From DAOMOP01 sp035444405 (lineage in GTDB: Bacteria > Pseudomonadota > Gammaproteobacteria > Burkholderiales > Rhodocyclaceae): a stretch of 13,605 bases of DNA. Below the pieces are notes generated by a model that was given only the letters and a program-made list of their open reading frames with translations, was not told the origin of the DNA and ran no database searches. Shown one piece after another: positions 7,217 to 13,605 of this stretch. Numbering within the stretch: position 1 is the stretch's first letter; each line of letters opens with the position of its first letter. The stretch covers positions 1 to 13,605 of the forward strand of contig DAOMOP010000105.1 in the NCBI GenBank assembly GCA_035444405.1, read 5' to 3'. The translations under genes and the position numbers were made by a program.

Positions 7217-7414
7217 ATGCCCGAGCCGATCATCGTCAAGTGCCCGCAATGCGGAAAACCCGTCCAGTGGGTCGCGGAAAGCGCCTGGCGGCCCTTCTGC
7301 TCGGAGCGCTGCAAGCAGCTCGATCTCGGCGCTTGGGCTTCGGAAAGTTACCGCGTGCGCGCAGGCGACGAACCCGCCGGCGGCTCCGAAGACGACCGGC
7401 CGGAACGCGACTGA
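7217..7414 (+). CDS. yacG: DNA gyrase inhibitor / zinc-binding protein YacG
   Basis: A 65-residue protein of the YacG family. It binds one zinc through four cysteines, here C9 and C12 (KCPQCGK) and C28 and C32 (FCSERCKQLDLGAW), and in E. coli it binds GyrB and blocks gyrase activity. The acidic, disordered tail (GDEPAGGSEDDRPERD) is typical. The ATG at 7217 is 32 bases after the zapD stop, so the two are probably cotranscribed. The gene converges on the Nudix gene across a 96-base spacer. Confidence 0.95.
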   Translation: MPEPIIVKCPQCGKPVQWVAESAWRPFCSERCKQLDLGAWASESYRVRAGDEPAGGSEDDRPERD

Positions 7415-7510
7415 CGCGCGGCAAGACGCACGGTCGAGGATGCCCGCCGCGCATGCGCTCGCAAGACCTCACGTCGACCCGAGTGTCGCCGGCTTGCGCC
7501 CGGCTCGTGC
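7415..7510. other. Convergent spacer between yacG and the Nudix gene
   Basis: A 96-base GC-rich spacer between tail-to-tail genes. It contains only a weak 5-bp inverted repeat (GCCGG/CCGGC, about 7488-7504) without a T-run, so no intrinsic terminator can be claimed for either direction. Confidence 0.4.
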
Positions 7511-8458
7511 TCAGCCTGGCGCGCCCCAGGCGCCCCTGATCGCGGCAAGGCCGTGCGCGCCCGCAAGCCGTGCGTCGTCCATGTCTTCGGCATGCAAGCC
7601 GCCGATCGCCAGCACCGGCAGCGGCAACCCGCCCACGAGCTCGGCAAAGCGTGCCCAACCGAGCGCTGCCTGGCCGGGATGCGTCAGGGTCGGCTTGACC
7701 GGCCCGAGCAGCGCATAATCGGCTCCGAGCGCGATCGCACGCTGCAACTGCGTGTAGTCATGGCAGGACGCTCCGACCCACTCGAACGGCGGCCGCTCGG
7801 ACAATGACGCGAGATCCCTCCCCCTGAGGTGCACGCCGTCCGCCCCGACGCGCGCCGCGAGCTCGACATCGCCGTTGATCATGACCAGAGCCCCCGCATG
7901 GGCGCGAGCCCGCTCGACCACGGCTGCCGCGAATGCCGCCCGCTGCGTCGGCGGCAGTTCCGGCTCGCGCACCTGGATCAGCCGCAGCCCGCGGGCGAGC
8001 GCCGCCTCGACGCATGCGAGTTGTCGATCGCCACCAATCGCTGCGGCCTGCGTCACGCCCATGAAACGGGGCAGGCGCAGCGCCTTCAGGACCGGCCCGT
8101 TGGCCGGCAGCATGGGCGCCACGCTCAGCTGATCGGCCTGCTCCCACGACAGTGCGCTGTGTACGTGATCGTTGATCTCGCCGTGCCAGGCCGTCACTTC
8201 GAAGAAGTGCAGCCGCACGCTCGCGTGCTCGTAGACATGCTCGCGCACGATCCACGGCCGCAACCCCCGGACACGAATCCCGAGTTCCTCTTCGAGCTCA
8301 CGCGTGAGCGCTGCGGCCGGAGACTCGCCGGGCTCGACCTTGCCGCCGGGGAACTCCCAGTACCCCGGGTAGAAGGTCCCTTCGGCGCGGCGGCCGAGCA
8401 AGACGCGGCCGTCTGCCCGGATGATCACCGCGGCCGCCACATCGACCCATTTCGTCAT
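7511..8458 (-). CDS. Nudix hydrolase fused to a ThiE/TenI-like domain
   Basis: A 315-residue fusion. Residues about 5-130 are a MutT-like Nudix hydrolase with an intact Nudix box at 39-61 (GKVEPGE, then RELEEELGI with all consensus Gly, Glu and Arg positions), preceded by GYWEFPGG. MutT enzymes remove 8-oxo-dGTP and similar nucleotides. Residues about 145-315 form a thiamine-phosphate-synthase-like barrel: LIQVREPE, NGDVELA, GADGVHLRGRD, ADYALLGPVKPT and LPVLAIGGL. This fusion is known in many beta- and gammaproteobacteria. Several ThiE catalytic positions differ from the consensus (QxREK, NDDxxLA, HxGQED), so thiamine synthesis is doubtful and the second domain's role is open. ATG 8458 is preferred; an alternative start at 8491 would overlap the upstream gene. 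Seven bases separate it from the ATPase stop, so they share a transcript. Confidence 0.9.
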   Translation of the reverse strand: MTKWVDVAAAVIIRADGRVLLGRRAEGTFYPGYWEFPGGKVEPGESPAAALTRELEEELGIRVRGLRPWIVREHVYEHASVRLHFFEVTAWHGEINDHVHSALSWEQADQLSVAPMLPANGPVLKALRLPRFMGVTQAAAIGGDRQLACVEAALARGLRLIQVREPELPPTQRAAFAAAVVERARAHAGALVMINGDVELAARVGADGVHLRGRDLASLSERPPFEWVGASCHDYTQLQRAIALGADYALLGPVKPTLTHPGQAALGWARFAELVGGLPLPVLAIGGLHAEDMDDARLAGAHGLAAIRGAWGAPG

Positions 8459-8465
8459 CTGCCCG

Positions 8466-9332
8466 TCACCGCCCGTTGAGCCTGCCGGCATGGTCCCGGG
8501 CGAACTGCCACGCCACGCGTCCGGATCGCGAACCGCGCGACAACGCCCATTGCAGTGCCTCCTGCCGACACGCCTGGATGCGCTCGCCTGCGACTCCGAA
8601 GACCTTCAGCCAGTGGGCGACGATCGTCAGGTACTCGTCCTGACTGAACGGGTAGAACGACACCCACAGGCCGAAGCGCTCCGACAGCGAGATCTTCTCC
8701 TCGACCGCCTCGCCCGGGTGGATCTCGCCACCAACATGGCGCGCCTCCAGGTTCTCGTCATGGTACTCGGGCATCAGGTGGCGACGGTTCGATGTCGCAT
8801 AGATCAGCACATTGTCCGGCACGGCCGCAACGGAGCCGTCGAGCACGCTCTTCAGTGCCTTGTAACCGGGCTCGGCCTCCTCGAAAGACAGATCGTCACA
8901 GAAGAGGATGAAGCGCTCCGGCCGCCCCTGCACGAGGTCGACGATGTCCGGCAAGTCCATCAGGTCGTCCTTGTCCACCTCGATCAGACGCAGCCCTTGC
9001 TTCGCGTAGGCGTTCAACAAGGCCTTGACGAGCGAGGACTTGCCGGTGCCGCGTGCACCGGTCAGCAGCACGTTATTCGCCAGACGGCCTTCGACGAATT
9101 GACGGGTGTTCCGGTCGATGCGCTGCTTCTGCGTGTCGATGTCGCGCAGATCCTTCAGGCGGATCCGATGGGGCCGCAGGATCGGCATCAGACAACCGCG
9201 CCCGTCTCGACGACGCCAGCGAAACGCCGTCGACGCCGACCAGTCGGGCGGCGCCGCCGGCGTCGGCAGAAAGGCCTCGAGCCGTTCGAGCAGTCTTTCG
9301 GCCCGTGTGAGGAGCTGCGTCAGTTCAGTCAT
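8466..9332 (-). CDS. DUF815-type P-loop ATPase
   Basis: A 288-residue cytoplasmic ATPase resembling the DUF815 family of AAA-like proteins, whose cellular role is not established. Visible features are an N-terminal helical stretch (about 1-25), a Walker A motif GARGTGKS at 92-99, a Walker B FILFCDDL at 141-148, and a sensor-like strand ending in IYATSNRRHLMPE with a polar Asn. A downstream EKISLSERFGLWVSFYPF segment is characteristic of the family. The ATG at 9332 (MTELTQLL) is supported by AAAGGGA just upstream and lies inside the last codons of the small membrane-protein gene, suggesting translational coupling. The Nudix gene follows after 7 bases. I infer one three-gene unit; a functional link is not shown. 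Confidence 0.85.
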   Translation of the reverse strand: MTELTQLLTRAERLLERLEAFLPTPAAPPDWSASTAFRWRRRDGRGCLMPILRPHRIRLKDLRDIDTQKQRIDRNTRQFVEGRLANNVLLTGARGTGKSSLVKALLNAYAKQGLRLIEVDKDDLMDLPDIVDLVQGRPERFILFCDDLSFEEAEPGYKALKSVLDGSVAAVPDNVLIYATSNRRHLMPEYHDENLEARHVGGEIHPGEAVEEKISLSERFGLWVSFYPFSQDEYLTIVAHWLKVFGVAGERIQACRQEALQWALSRGSRSGRVAWQFARDHAGRLNGR

Positions 9333-9441
9333 TCCCTTTCTCGTCCTCGTTGCTCCCATTGCCCCGCTTCGGCCAGGTGGCCCATACGATGATGAAGAGC
9401 AGACCCAGCGCAACACCGACCTCCAACAGGATCACCCACAT
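9325..9441 (-). CDS. 38-residue single-pass membrane protein (unnamed)
   Basis: A short frame from ATG 9441 to TGA 9325-9327, below the usual size cut-off. The product starts MWVILLEVGVALGLLFII, a hydrophobic segment of about 22 residues, then a Trp-rich boundary (VWATWPKR) and a charged tail (NGSNEDEKGND). By the positive-inside rule the PKR side is probably cytoplasmic, which would place the tail in the cytoplasm. A ribosome site, GGAG at 9453-9450, sits 8 bases before the ATG. The stop overlaps the start of the DUF815 ATPase (ATG 9332), so the ORF, its ribosome site and its overlap all point to a real gene. I do not recognise the family. It could tether the ATPase to the membrane, which is inference only. 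Confidence 0.72.
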   Translation of the reverse strand: MWVILLEVGVALGLLFIIVWATWPKRGNGSNEDEKGND

Positions 9442-9472
9442 CTGCGCAGCTCCGCGGCAACCAATCCGGCCG

Positions 9473-9480
9473 GGTATACT
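9473..9480 (+). promoter_or_regulatory. Candidate -10 box for mltA
   Basis: TATACT at 9475-9480 within GGGTATACTGTGG matches the -10 consensus at five of six positions and lies about 37 bases before the mltA ATG, in the 75-base divergent spacer. No clear -35 is seen. The palindromic GTATAC core could also serve the leftward gene set. Confidence 0.45.
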
Positions 9481-9516
9481 GTGGCGCCGACGGCCCGCTG
9501 TCTACCCGCTCCTGCC

Positions 9517-10773
9517 ATGCAATCACCGTTTCCACACCTCGCACGCCAGCTCGCACTGACCACGACACTGCTCCTGGCCGCTGCATTGACCGCCTGCTCG
9601 GGGCAGCGCCCGTCTCCCGGCCCCGCCGCTTCGCCGCCCGCCTGTCCGCCCGCGCAACCGTGTCCGGCGTGCCCGGTCTGCCCTGCACCGGCACCCAGCG
9701 CCTCGCCGGCACCGAGCGCTCCGACCGCCGCACCGCTGCAGCCGGCAACGTGGTCAGAGCTTCAAGGCTGGCACGACGACGACCACGCCGCCGCATGGCC
9801 CGCACTGCGCCGAAGCTGTCAGGCGATTGCGCGCGAACCACGCTGGCAGCCGGTGTGCGACGCCGCCTCCGCGCTCGGCCTGCAGCCCTCGCCCGCGGCG
9901 GCAAGGCATTTTTTCGAGACGCACTTCGAACCATGGCGTGCCGCCAACCCGGATGGCTCGTTCGAAGGGCTGGTCACCGGTTACTACGAACCGGTGATCC
10001 GGGGCAACCGCAGGCCCTCCGAGCACTACCGCTGGCCGATTCATGGCGTCCCGGCGGACATGCTGACCATCGACCTCGGCGACGTCTATCCCGACCTGAA
10101 GCATCTGCGCCTGCGCGGGCGGGTGGTCGGCAACAAGGTCGTACCGTACTGGACGCGTGCCGAAATCGATACGATGGGCGACGGCGTACCGGCCGCGACG
10201 CTACTGTGGGCTGCCGACCCGATCGATCTGTTTTTCCTTCAGGTGCAGGGATCCGGTCAAGTGGAACTGCCCGATGGCTCGCGCGTACGCATCGGCTACG
10301 CCGACCAGAACGGCCACCCGTACACGTCGATCGGACGCTGGCTGGTCGAACAGGGCGAACTGCCGCTCGAGCGCGCCTCCATGCAAGGTATCAAGGACTG
10401 GGCCCGCAACAATCCCGCACGGCTAGCAGAACTGCTCAATACGAATCCGAGCTACGTGTTCTTCCGGGAACTGCCAGCGTCGGGCGACGGCCCCATCGGC
10501 GCGCTCGGCGTGCCTCTGACGGCCGAGCGCAGCATTGCCGTCGATCGGCGCTTCGTTCCACTGGGCGCACCGGTGTTCCTCGCGACGACGTTTCCGCTGT
10601 CGGAGGAGCCGATGCGGCGGCTTGTGCTCGCTCAGGATACCGGCGGCGCAATCAAGGGCCCGGTGCGCGCCGATTTTTTCTGGGGCTTCGGCGACCAGGC
10701 CGGAACGCAGGCCGGCCGCATGCGTCAGCAAGGCAGCCTGTGGGTTCTCCTGCCCAAGGGCATGACGCCGTAA
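9517..10773 (+). CDS. mltA: Membrane-bound lytic murein transglycosylase A
   Basis: MltA cleaves glycan strands of peptidoglycan to 1,6-anhydro-muropeptides from the inner face of the outer membrane. The 418-residue product starts with a lipoprotein signal: hydrophobic TTTLLLAAALTAC with lipobox LTAC and lipidated C27; S28 at +2 favours the outer membrane. A Pro/Ala/Cys-rich linker (about 30-73, four cysteines at 43, 49, 52 and 55) precedes the MltA domain: FEGLVTGYYEPVIRG, then IDLFFLQVQGSG, then the 3D domain with LAQDTGGAIKG and RADFFWG. D374 in QDTGGAI lies where the family catalytic aspartate occurs; D386 is the other conserved one. The ATG at 9517 is chosen because it precedes the signal peptide directly; the frame continues upstream without meaning. 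It converges on dsbC. Confidence 0.94.
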   Translation: MQSPFPHLARQLALTTTLLLAAALTACSGQRPSPGPAASPPACPPAQPCPACPVCPAPAPSASPAPSAPTAAPLQPATWSELQGWHDDDHAAAWPALRRSCQAIAREPRWQPVCDAASALGLQPSPAAARHFFETHFEPWRAANPDGSFEGLVTGYYEPVIRGNRRPSEHYRWPIHGVPADMLTIDLGDVYPDLKHLRLRGRVVGNKVVPYWTRAEIDTMGDGVPAATLLWAADPIDLFFLQVQGSGQVELPDGSRVRIGYADQNGHPYTSIGRWLVEQGELPLERASMQGIKDWARNNPARLAELLNTNPSYVFFRELPASGDGPIGALGVPLTAERSIAVDRRFVPLGAPVFLATTFPLSEEPMRRLVLAQDTGGAIKGPVRADFFWGFGDQAGTQAGRMRQQGSLWVLLPKGMTP

Positions 10774-10782
10774 GCGCGAAGC

Positions 10783-10803
10783 GCGCTGCGCTGCACGCAG
10801 CGC
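10783..10803. terminator. GC hairpin between convergent mltA and dsbC
   Basis: A perfect 8-bp inverted repeat, GCGCTGCG and CGCAGCGC, around the loop CTGCA, 9 bases after the mltA stop in a 55-base convergent spacer. No T-run follows on either strand, so it is not a canonical intrinsic terminator, but it may slow polymerase or protect mRNA ends. Confidence 0.4.
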
Positions 10804-10828
10804 CACCGAGCCCCGGTCGCCAGCGCGT

Positions 10829-11545
10829 CTAGTCCGAGGCGGCGGCGAGCGCCGCTTCGAGCTGCGCTGCCGGCAGGTAACCACCCAACCGTTGCCCGTT
10901 CGCGAGAAAGATCGTCGGTGTCCCCTGGATCCGCAGCTTCTTGCCGAGCGCGACGTTGCGATCGACGACAGAGCTGTCGCAATCGGCCGCCGCGGGTGTC
11001 TTGCCGTCCAGAATCCAGTCGTTCCAGGCCTTCGCCTGGTCTTCGGCACACCAGATGTTGCGCGATTTCTCCGTCGAATCCTCGCTGAGGATCGGATACA
11101 GGAAGGTGTAGATCGTGACGTCATCCATCACCGACAGCTCCTGCCCCAGGCGCTTGCAATAGCCACAGTTGGGATCCTCGAACGTCGCCATGATGCGCGT
11201 ACCGTCGCCTCTGACCTGCTTGATCGCATCGTCGAGCGGGAGAGTCGAAAAATCGATCGCGGCCAGTTCCGTCAGTCTGGCCTGCGTCACGTCGCGGCGT
11301 GTCGTCGTATCTATGATGCGGCCATCCAGAATGAAGCTCACGTGCTCGTCCGTATAGACGAGCTCGCCGCTGCGTAACACGACTTCGTACAACCCGCCGT
11401 ACGATGTGGCCTGCACCGACTCGACCGCCGGGGCCCCGATGAACGCCTCCATACCCTCGCGCACCGCCTGCTCGCTGGCCTGTGCGATGCCAAAGCCAAA
11501 CAGCAGGCAGGTGAGCAGCGTCGGCCGAATTATTGTGCTAGACAT
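10829..11545 (-). CDS. dsbC: Periplasmic disulfide isomerase DsbC
   Basis: DsbC rearranges wrong disulfides in secreted proteins and is kept reduced by DsbD. The 238-residue precursor has a signal peptide (hydrophobic about 9-21, likely cut after AQA at 23). The N-terminal dimerisation domain follows (YEVVLRSGELVYTDEHVSFILDG). The thioredoxin domain carries the active-site CGYC at 127-130 after FEDPN, a second cysteine pair as in E. coli DsbC (NIWCAEDQ and AADCDSS), and the cis-proline loop GTPTIFL. All expected residues are present. ATG 11545 is preferred because TTGGAGA, 6-12 bases upstream, forms its ribosome site; an in-frame TTG at 11557 overlaps that site. It lies downstream of the UbiH-family gene, a pairing I recall from betaproteobacteria. 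Confidence 0.94.
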   Translation of the reverse strand: MSSTIIRPTLLTCLLFGFGIAQASEQAVREGMEAFIGAPAVESVQATSYGGLYEVVLRSGELVYTDEHVSFILDGRIIDTTTRRDVTQARLTELAAIDFSTLPLDDAIKQVRGDGTRIMATFEDPNCGYCKRLGQELSVMDDVTIYTFLYPILSEDSTEKSRNIWCAEDQAKAWNDWILDGKTPAAADCDSSVVDRNVALGKKLRIQGTPTIFLANGQRLGGYLPAAQLEAALAAASD

Positions 11546-11769
11546 TGCATTCTCCAAAGATTGTCCAGATTTGCGCGCGCCCGACCACGTCGCGCGCGCA
11601 CTTGCTCATACGCCGTGCAGCTCACGGTGGCGCGACACGCTTGCCCTTATTCACAGTCCACCGCAAAGGCACGCGGCCGCTCCGCCCCCGCAGGATCCTG
11701 TTCGCCCATTCACCGGCGAGGCGGTCACTGATCCGCGGCACCCCAGCGACCGGGCCGATCGCGTATGGG
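11546..11769. other. Spacer between the UbiH-like gene and dsbC
   Basis: A 224-base stretch without a supported gene. It includes an inverted GCGCGCG/CGCGCGC pair around 11572-11599 with an 11-base loop, next to the dsbC leader, and a 20-codon minus-strand frame (ATG at 11709) without a ribosome site. No clear promoter for dsbC was found, though one may be here. Confidence 0.35.
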
Positions 11770-12936
11770 TCAACGAAACCGCCCAGAGGTTGCGTAGCGC
11801 ACGAGACTGTCGGTTACGATCGGCAAGCGTGCCGTCAAGTTCATACCGGCGTTGCGGATTAGACGCACCACGGGGTTGTCGACACCAAACAGTCGGTTCA
11901 GTCCATGCGTGGCGTACTGCATCAGCAGGGGCTCTTCGGCACGCGCCCGTGCATAGCTCCGCAGCACTTGCCAATCACCCGCATCCCGCCAGGCAGGCAG
12001 TGCGCCCAGCCGCGTGGCCAGTGCCTCAGCATCCTGGAAGCCCAGATTGATTCCGTGACCGGAGAGCGGATGAATCGCGTGCGCGGCATCGCCAATCAGC
12101 GCAACACGCGGTTTGACCACTTCGTCCACACGCATCAGGCGCAACGGAAAACCGGCGCGCTCACTCTCGAGCGTCAGCGGACCCAGCATCCCTTGCCCGG
12201 CCGCGTCGACCCTGGCGACAAACGCGGCTGGGTCCAGCGCCAACAGCTCCTCGGCAAGCTCTCGTGGCGCCGACCAGACAATCGAGATGCGGTCGCCTGG
12301 CAAAGGCAGATAGGCAAGGATTCCGTCATCGCGGAACCACTGGTAAGCGATGTTTCGGTGGCCGCGCCCGGTACGCAGGTTCGCAACGACGCCTACCTCG
12401 TCGTAAGCGGACGACTGCACTCTGAACCCGGCCTGAGTGCGTACCCAGGAGTTTCCGCCGTCGGCCGCCACGATCAGCTTCGCCCGAAGCCGACGACCGT
12501 CAGACAGCACGAGCTTTCCTGCAGTGGCATCGACGGTCAGCGCGGATGGCTCGGCGGGACAGAGAAGCGTCACGTTGTGCTGACGCTCGAGCGTCCTCCA
12601 CAATTCCTCGTGCACGAGACTCGATTCGACGATCCATGCGAGCTCGTTCAGCCCCGCCTCATAAGCGCTCAGCCGCACGGCGCCGTTGCGGTCACCAAAA
12701 ACCGCCATTTCAGACACGGGCGTCAGGCGCGCGGCGTCGAGATGCTTCCAGACCCCCAACTGCGCCAGAAACTCCTTGTTGACCGGACTGATCGCGTAGA
12801 TCCGCGTATCCCAACCCCCCGGCCTCACGGGCCTTCGCGCCTCGACGACTGCGATCTTCAGCTGCGTGCGGCGCAAGGCGACCGCGACACTCGCCCCTGC
12901 AAGGCCGCCCCCGACAACGACGACGTCAAAATTCAT
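11770..12936 (-). CDS. UbiH/UbiF/VisC/COQ6-family FAD-dependent hydroxylase
   Basis: A 388-residue flavoprotein monooxygenase, of the class that hydroxylates the aromatic ring during ubiquinone synthesis at the membrane. The N-terminus is a Rossmann dinucleotide-binding fold (FDVVVVGGGLAGASVAVAL, GxGxxG at 9-14), followed by an acidic residue at the end of the second strand (VVEARRP). The second FAD motif is ALIGDAAHAIHPLSGHGINLG from about 279, and in between YLPLPGDRISIVWS is the usual UbiH-family core. Length is typical. ATG 12936 has GAGG 9 bases upstream. Which position (C1, C5 or C6) it hydroxylates cannot be told from sequence, because UbiH, UbiF, UbiI and UbiM share these motifs. It lies on the same strand between dgkA (130 bases upstream) and dsbC. 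Confidence 0.9.
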   Translation of the reverse strand: MNFDVVVVGGGLAGASVAVALRRTQLKIAVVEARRPVRPGGWDTRIYAISPVNKEFLAQLGVWKHLDAARLTPVSEMAVFGDRNGAVRLSAYEAGLNELAWIVESSLVHEELWRTLERQHNVTLLCPAEPSALTVDATAGKLVLSDGRRLRAKLIVAADGGNSWVRTQAGFRVQSSAYDEVGVVANLRTGRGHRNIAYQWFRDDGILAYLPLPGDRISIVWSAPRELAEELLALDPAAFVARVDAAGQGMLGPLTLESERAGFPLRLMRVDEVVKPRVALIGDAAHAIHPLSGHGINLGFQDAEALATRLGALPAWRDAGDWQVLRSYARARAEEPLLMQYATHGLNRLFGVDNPVVRLIRNAGMNLTARLPIVTDSLVRYATSGRFR

Positions 12937-13066
12937 CAGCTGCTACCTCGACCCGATCCGGAGCCATCTGCCTGGCTCGTCCACGCCTCGCGACAACCGC
13001 CATGCCCTTGTTGCCCCAGCCTCCGCACGCAGCCTCCGGTCAACGCATCCTCTCGCACCCGTATGA

Positions 13067-13438
13067 TCACCCCAGCAGGATGCATGTCCACACCACCAGC
13101 ACCATCAGCAGACTCACCATGACGGCCGCACTGCCGATATCCTTCGCCCGCTTTGCCAACTGGTGGTCTTCGAGCGAAATGCGATCCACCGTCGCCTCGA
13201 TTGCCGAATTCATAAGTTCGACGACGAGCACGAGCAATACGCTTGCGATCATGAGTGCCCGATCGATGCCCGAGCCCCCCAGCAGCAATGCCAGAGGCAC
13301 AAGGATGGCCGCAAGCCACAGCTCCTGCCGAAAGGCATCCTCATGCCGGTATGCAGCACGCAATCCGGCAATCGAATACCGAAAAGCGTTGACCAACCGC
13401 CTCAAGCCGCGCTTTCCCTTGTGCGAGCTCTGCTGCAT
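13067..13438 (-). CDS. dgkA: Diacylglycerol kinase (prokaryotic, DgkA)
   Basis: A 123-residue integral inner-membrane kinase that converts diacylglycerol, a by-product of membrane-derived glycan synthesis, to phosphatidic acid. It has an amphipathic N-terminus (RLVNAFRYSIAGLRAAYRHEDAFRQE) and three hydrophobic helices at about 40-54, 61-73 and 103-122. The signature ELMNSAIEATVDRIS (74-88) holds E74, N77 and E81, which line up with E69, N72 and catalytic E76 of E. coli DgkA; K99 and D100 correspond to K94 and D95. The ATG at 13438 begins exactly at the family N-terminus, though its ribosome site (GGAAA) is weak. It is the first gene of the minus-strand dgkA-ubi-dsbC series. Confidence 0.95.
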   Translation of the reverse strand: MQQSSHKGKRGLRRLVNAFRYSIAGLRAAYRHEDAFRQELWLAAILVPLALLLGGSGIDRALMIASVLLVLVVELMNSAIEATVDRISLEDHQLAKRAKDIGSAAVMVSLLMVLVVWTCILLG

Positions 13439-13552
13439 CGCAGTTTTCCAGTCGAATGGAGCTTCCAGGCGATGATGCCATGATTGCGCGACAGTGCGCA
13501 GCCTGCTGCCGGCAAACTGCGTCGGACTGTAACGAATTGGCTCTCTAGATGC

Positions 13553-13588
13553 AAAAACGCCGCGCCATTGTTGATTTTGGCGCGGCGT
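13553..13588 (-). terminator. Intrinsic terminator for a leftward transcript from beyond the right edge
   Basis: A perfect 10-bp GC stem, ACGCCGCGCC (13557-13566) with GGCGCGGCGT (13579-13588), extendable by one A-T pair, around a 10-base loop. On the minus strand the stem is followed by TTTTT (the complement of 13557-13553) and TGC, the canonical rho-independent form. On the plus strand only TATTTGG follows, so it would work poorly rightward. It is upstream of dgkA, so it likely ends a gene lying to the right of the window and insulates dgkA. Confidence 0.75.
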
Positions 13589-13605
13589 ATTTGGTGTGGG
13601 GTAGT

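Noticed and set aside
8421..9392. A 323-codon plus-strand frame opposite the DUF815 ATPase
   Set aside because: The opposite strand has Walker A and B motifs and family signatures; this frame has none.
11647..11709. A 20-codon minus-strand frame (ATG 11709) between the UbiH-like gene and dsbC
   Set aside because: No spaced ribosome site, no hydrophobic or conserved pattern, and too short to support on sequence alone.
12961..12978. Inverted repeat GAGCCA/TGGCTC with a 6-base loop just upstream of the UbiH-like gene
   Set aside because: Only six base pairs, no T-run and no matching promoter elements; expected by chance in a window of this length.
1..13605. Search for CRISPR repeats, insertion sequences, tRNA or rRNA genes, and toxin-antitoxin or defence cassettes
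   Set aside because: No regularly spaced repeats, transposase motifs, terminal repeats or RNA-gene signatures were seen; nearly all sequence is accounted for by housekeeping genes.

Overview
The window is GC-rich and densely coding, with strong G/C preference at third codon positions. It reads as an ordinary chromosomal housekeeping segment of a proteobacterium, most likely a betaproteobacterium (Rhodocyclales-like or close). Supporting this are a type III pantothenate kinase next to a short biotin ligase, a coaE-zapD-yacG run, a Nudix-ThiE-like fusion beside a DUF815-type ATPase, and a UbiH-family hydroxylase next to dsbC. The lineage call is inference from gene content and order. A run of 10 Ns at 5088-5097 shows this is a draft assembly.

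Layout, left to right. (1) 2-1686, plus strand: the 3' end of the NtrB nitrogen-sensor kinase, then complete NtrC. (2) 1792-3344, plus: a biotin-protein ligase without the repressor domain, overlapping coaX by the stop/start GTGA. (3) 3400-4767, plus: a stand-alone TrpB2-type tryptophan synthase beta chain with its own strong Shine-Dalgarno and no trpA nearby. (4) 4824-5679, plus: a membrane-anchored SPOR-domain protein broken by the assembly gap, its stop overlapping the start of coaE (ATGA). (5) 5676-7414, plus: coaE, zapD (FtsZ-bundling factor) and yacG (gyrase inhibitor). (6) 7511-9441, minus: a three-gene unit in transcription order: a 38-residue single-pass membrane protein, a DUF815-type P-loop ATPase, and a Nudix hydrolase fused to a ThiE-like domain. 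(7) 9517-10773, plus: the lipoprotein murein transglycosylase MltA, divergent from unit 6 and convergent with dsbC. (8) 10829-13438, minus: dgkA, a UbiH/UbiF/COQ6-family FAD hydroxylase, and dsbC. (9) 13439-13605: non-coding, ending in a leftward intrinsic terminator that belongs to a gene beyond the window.

Themes are cofactors (CoA by CoaX and CoaE, biotin loading by BirA, ubiquinone, possibly thiamine), cell envelope and division (ZapD, SPOR protein, MltA, DgkA, DsbC) and nitrogen control (NtrBC). I found no mobile element, CRISPR array, tRNA, rRNA or phage gene, and no convincing new defence or biosynthetic system. The items most worth a second look are the 38-residue membrane protein that overlaps the DUF815 ATPase start, the substituted active site of the ThiE-like domain, the orphan TrpB2, and the gap inside the SPOR gene.
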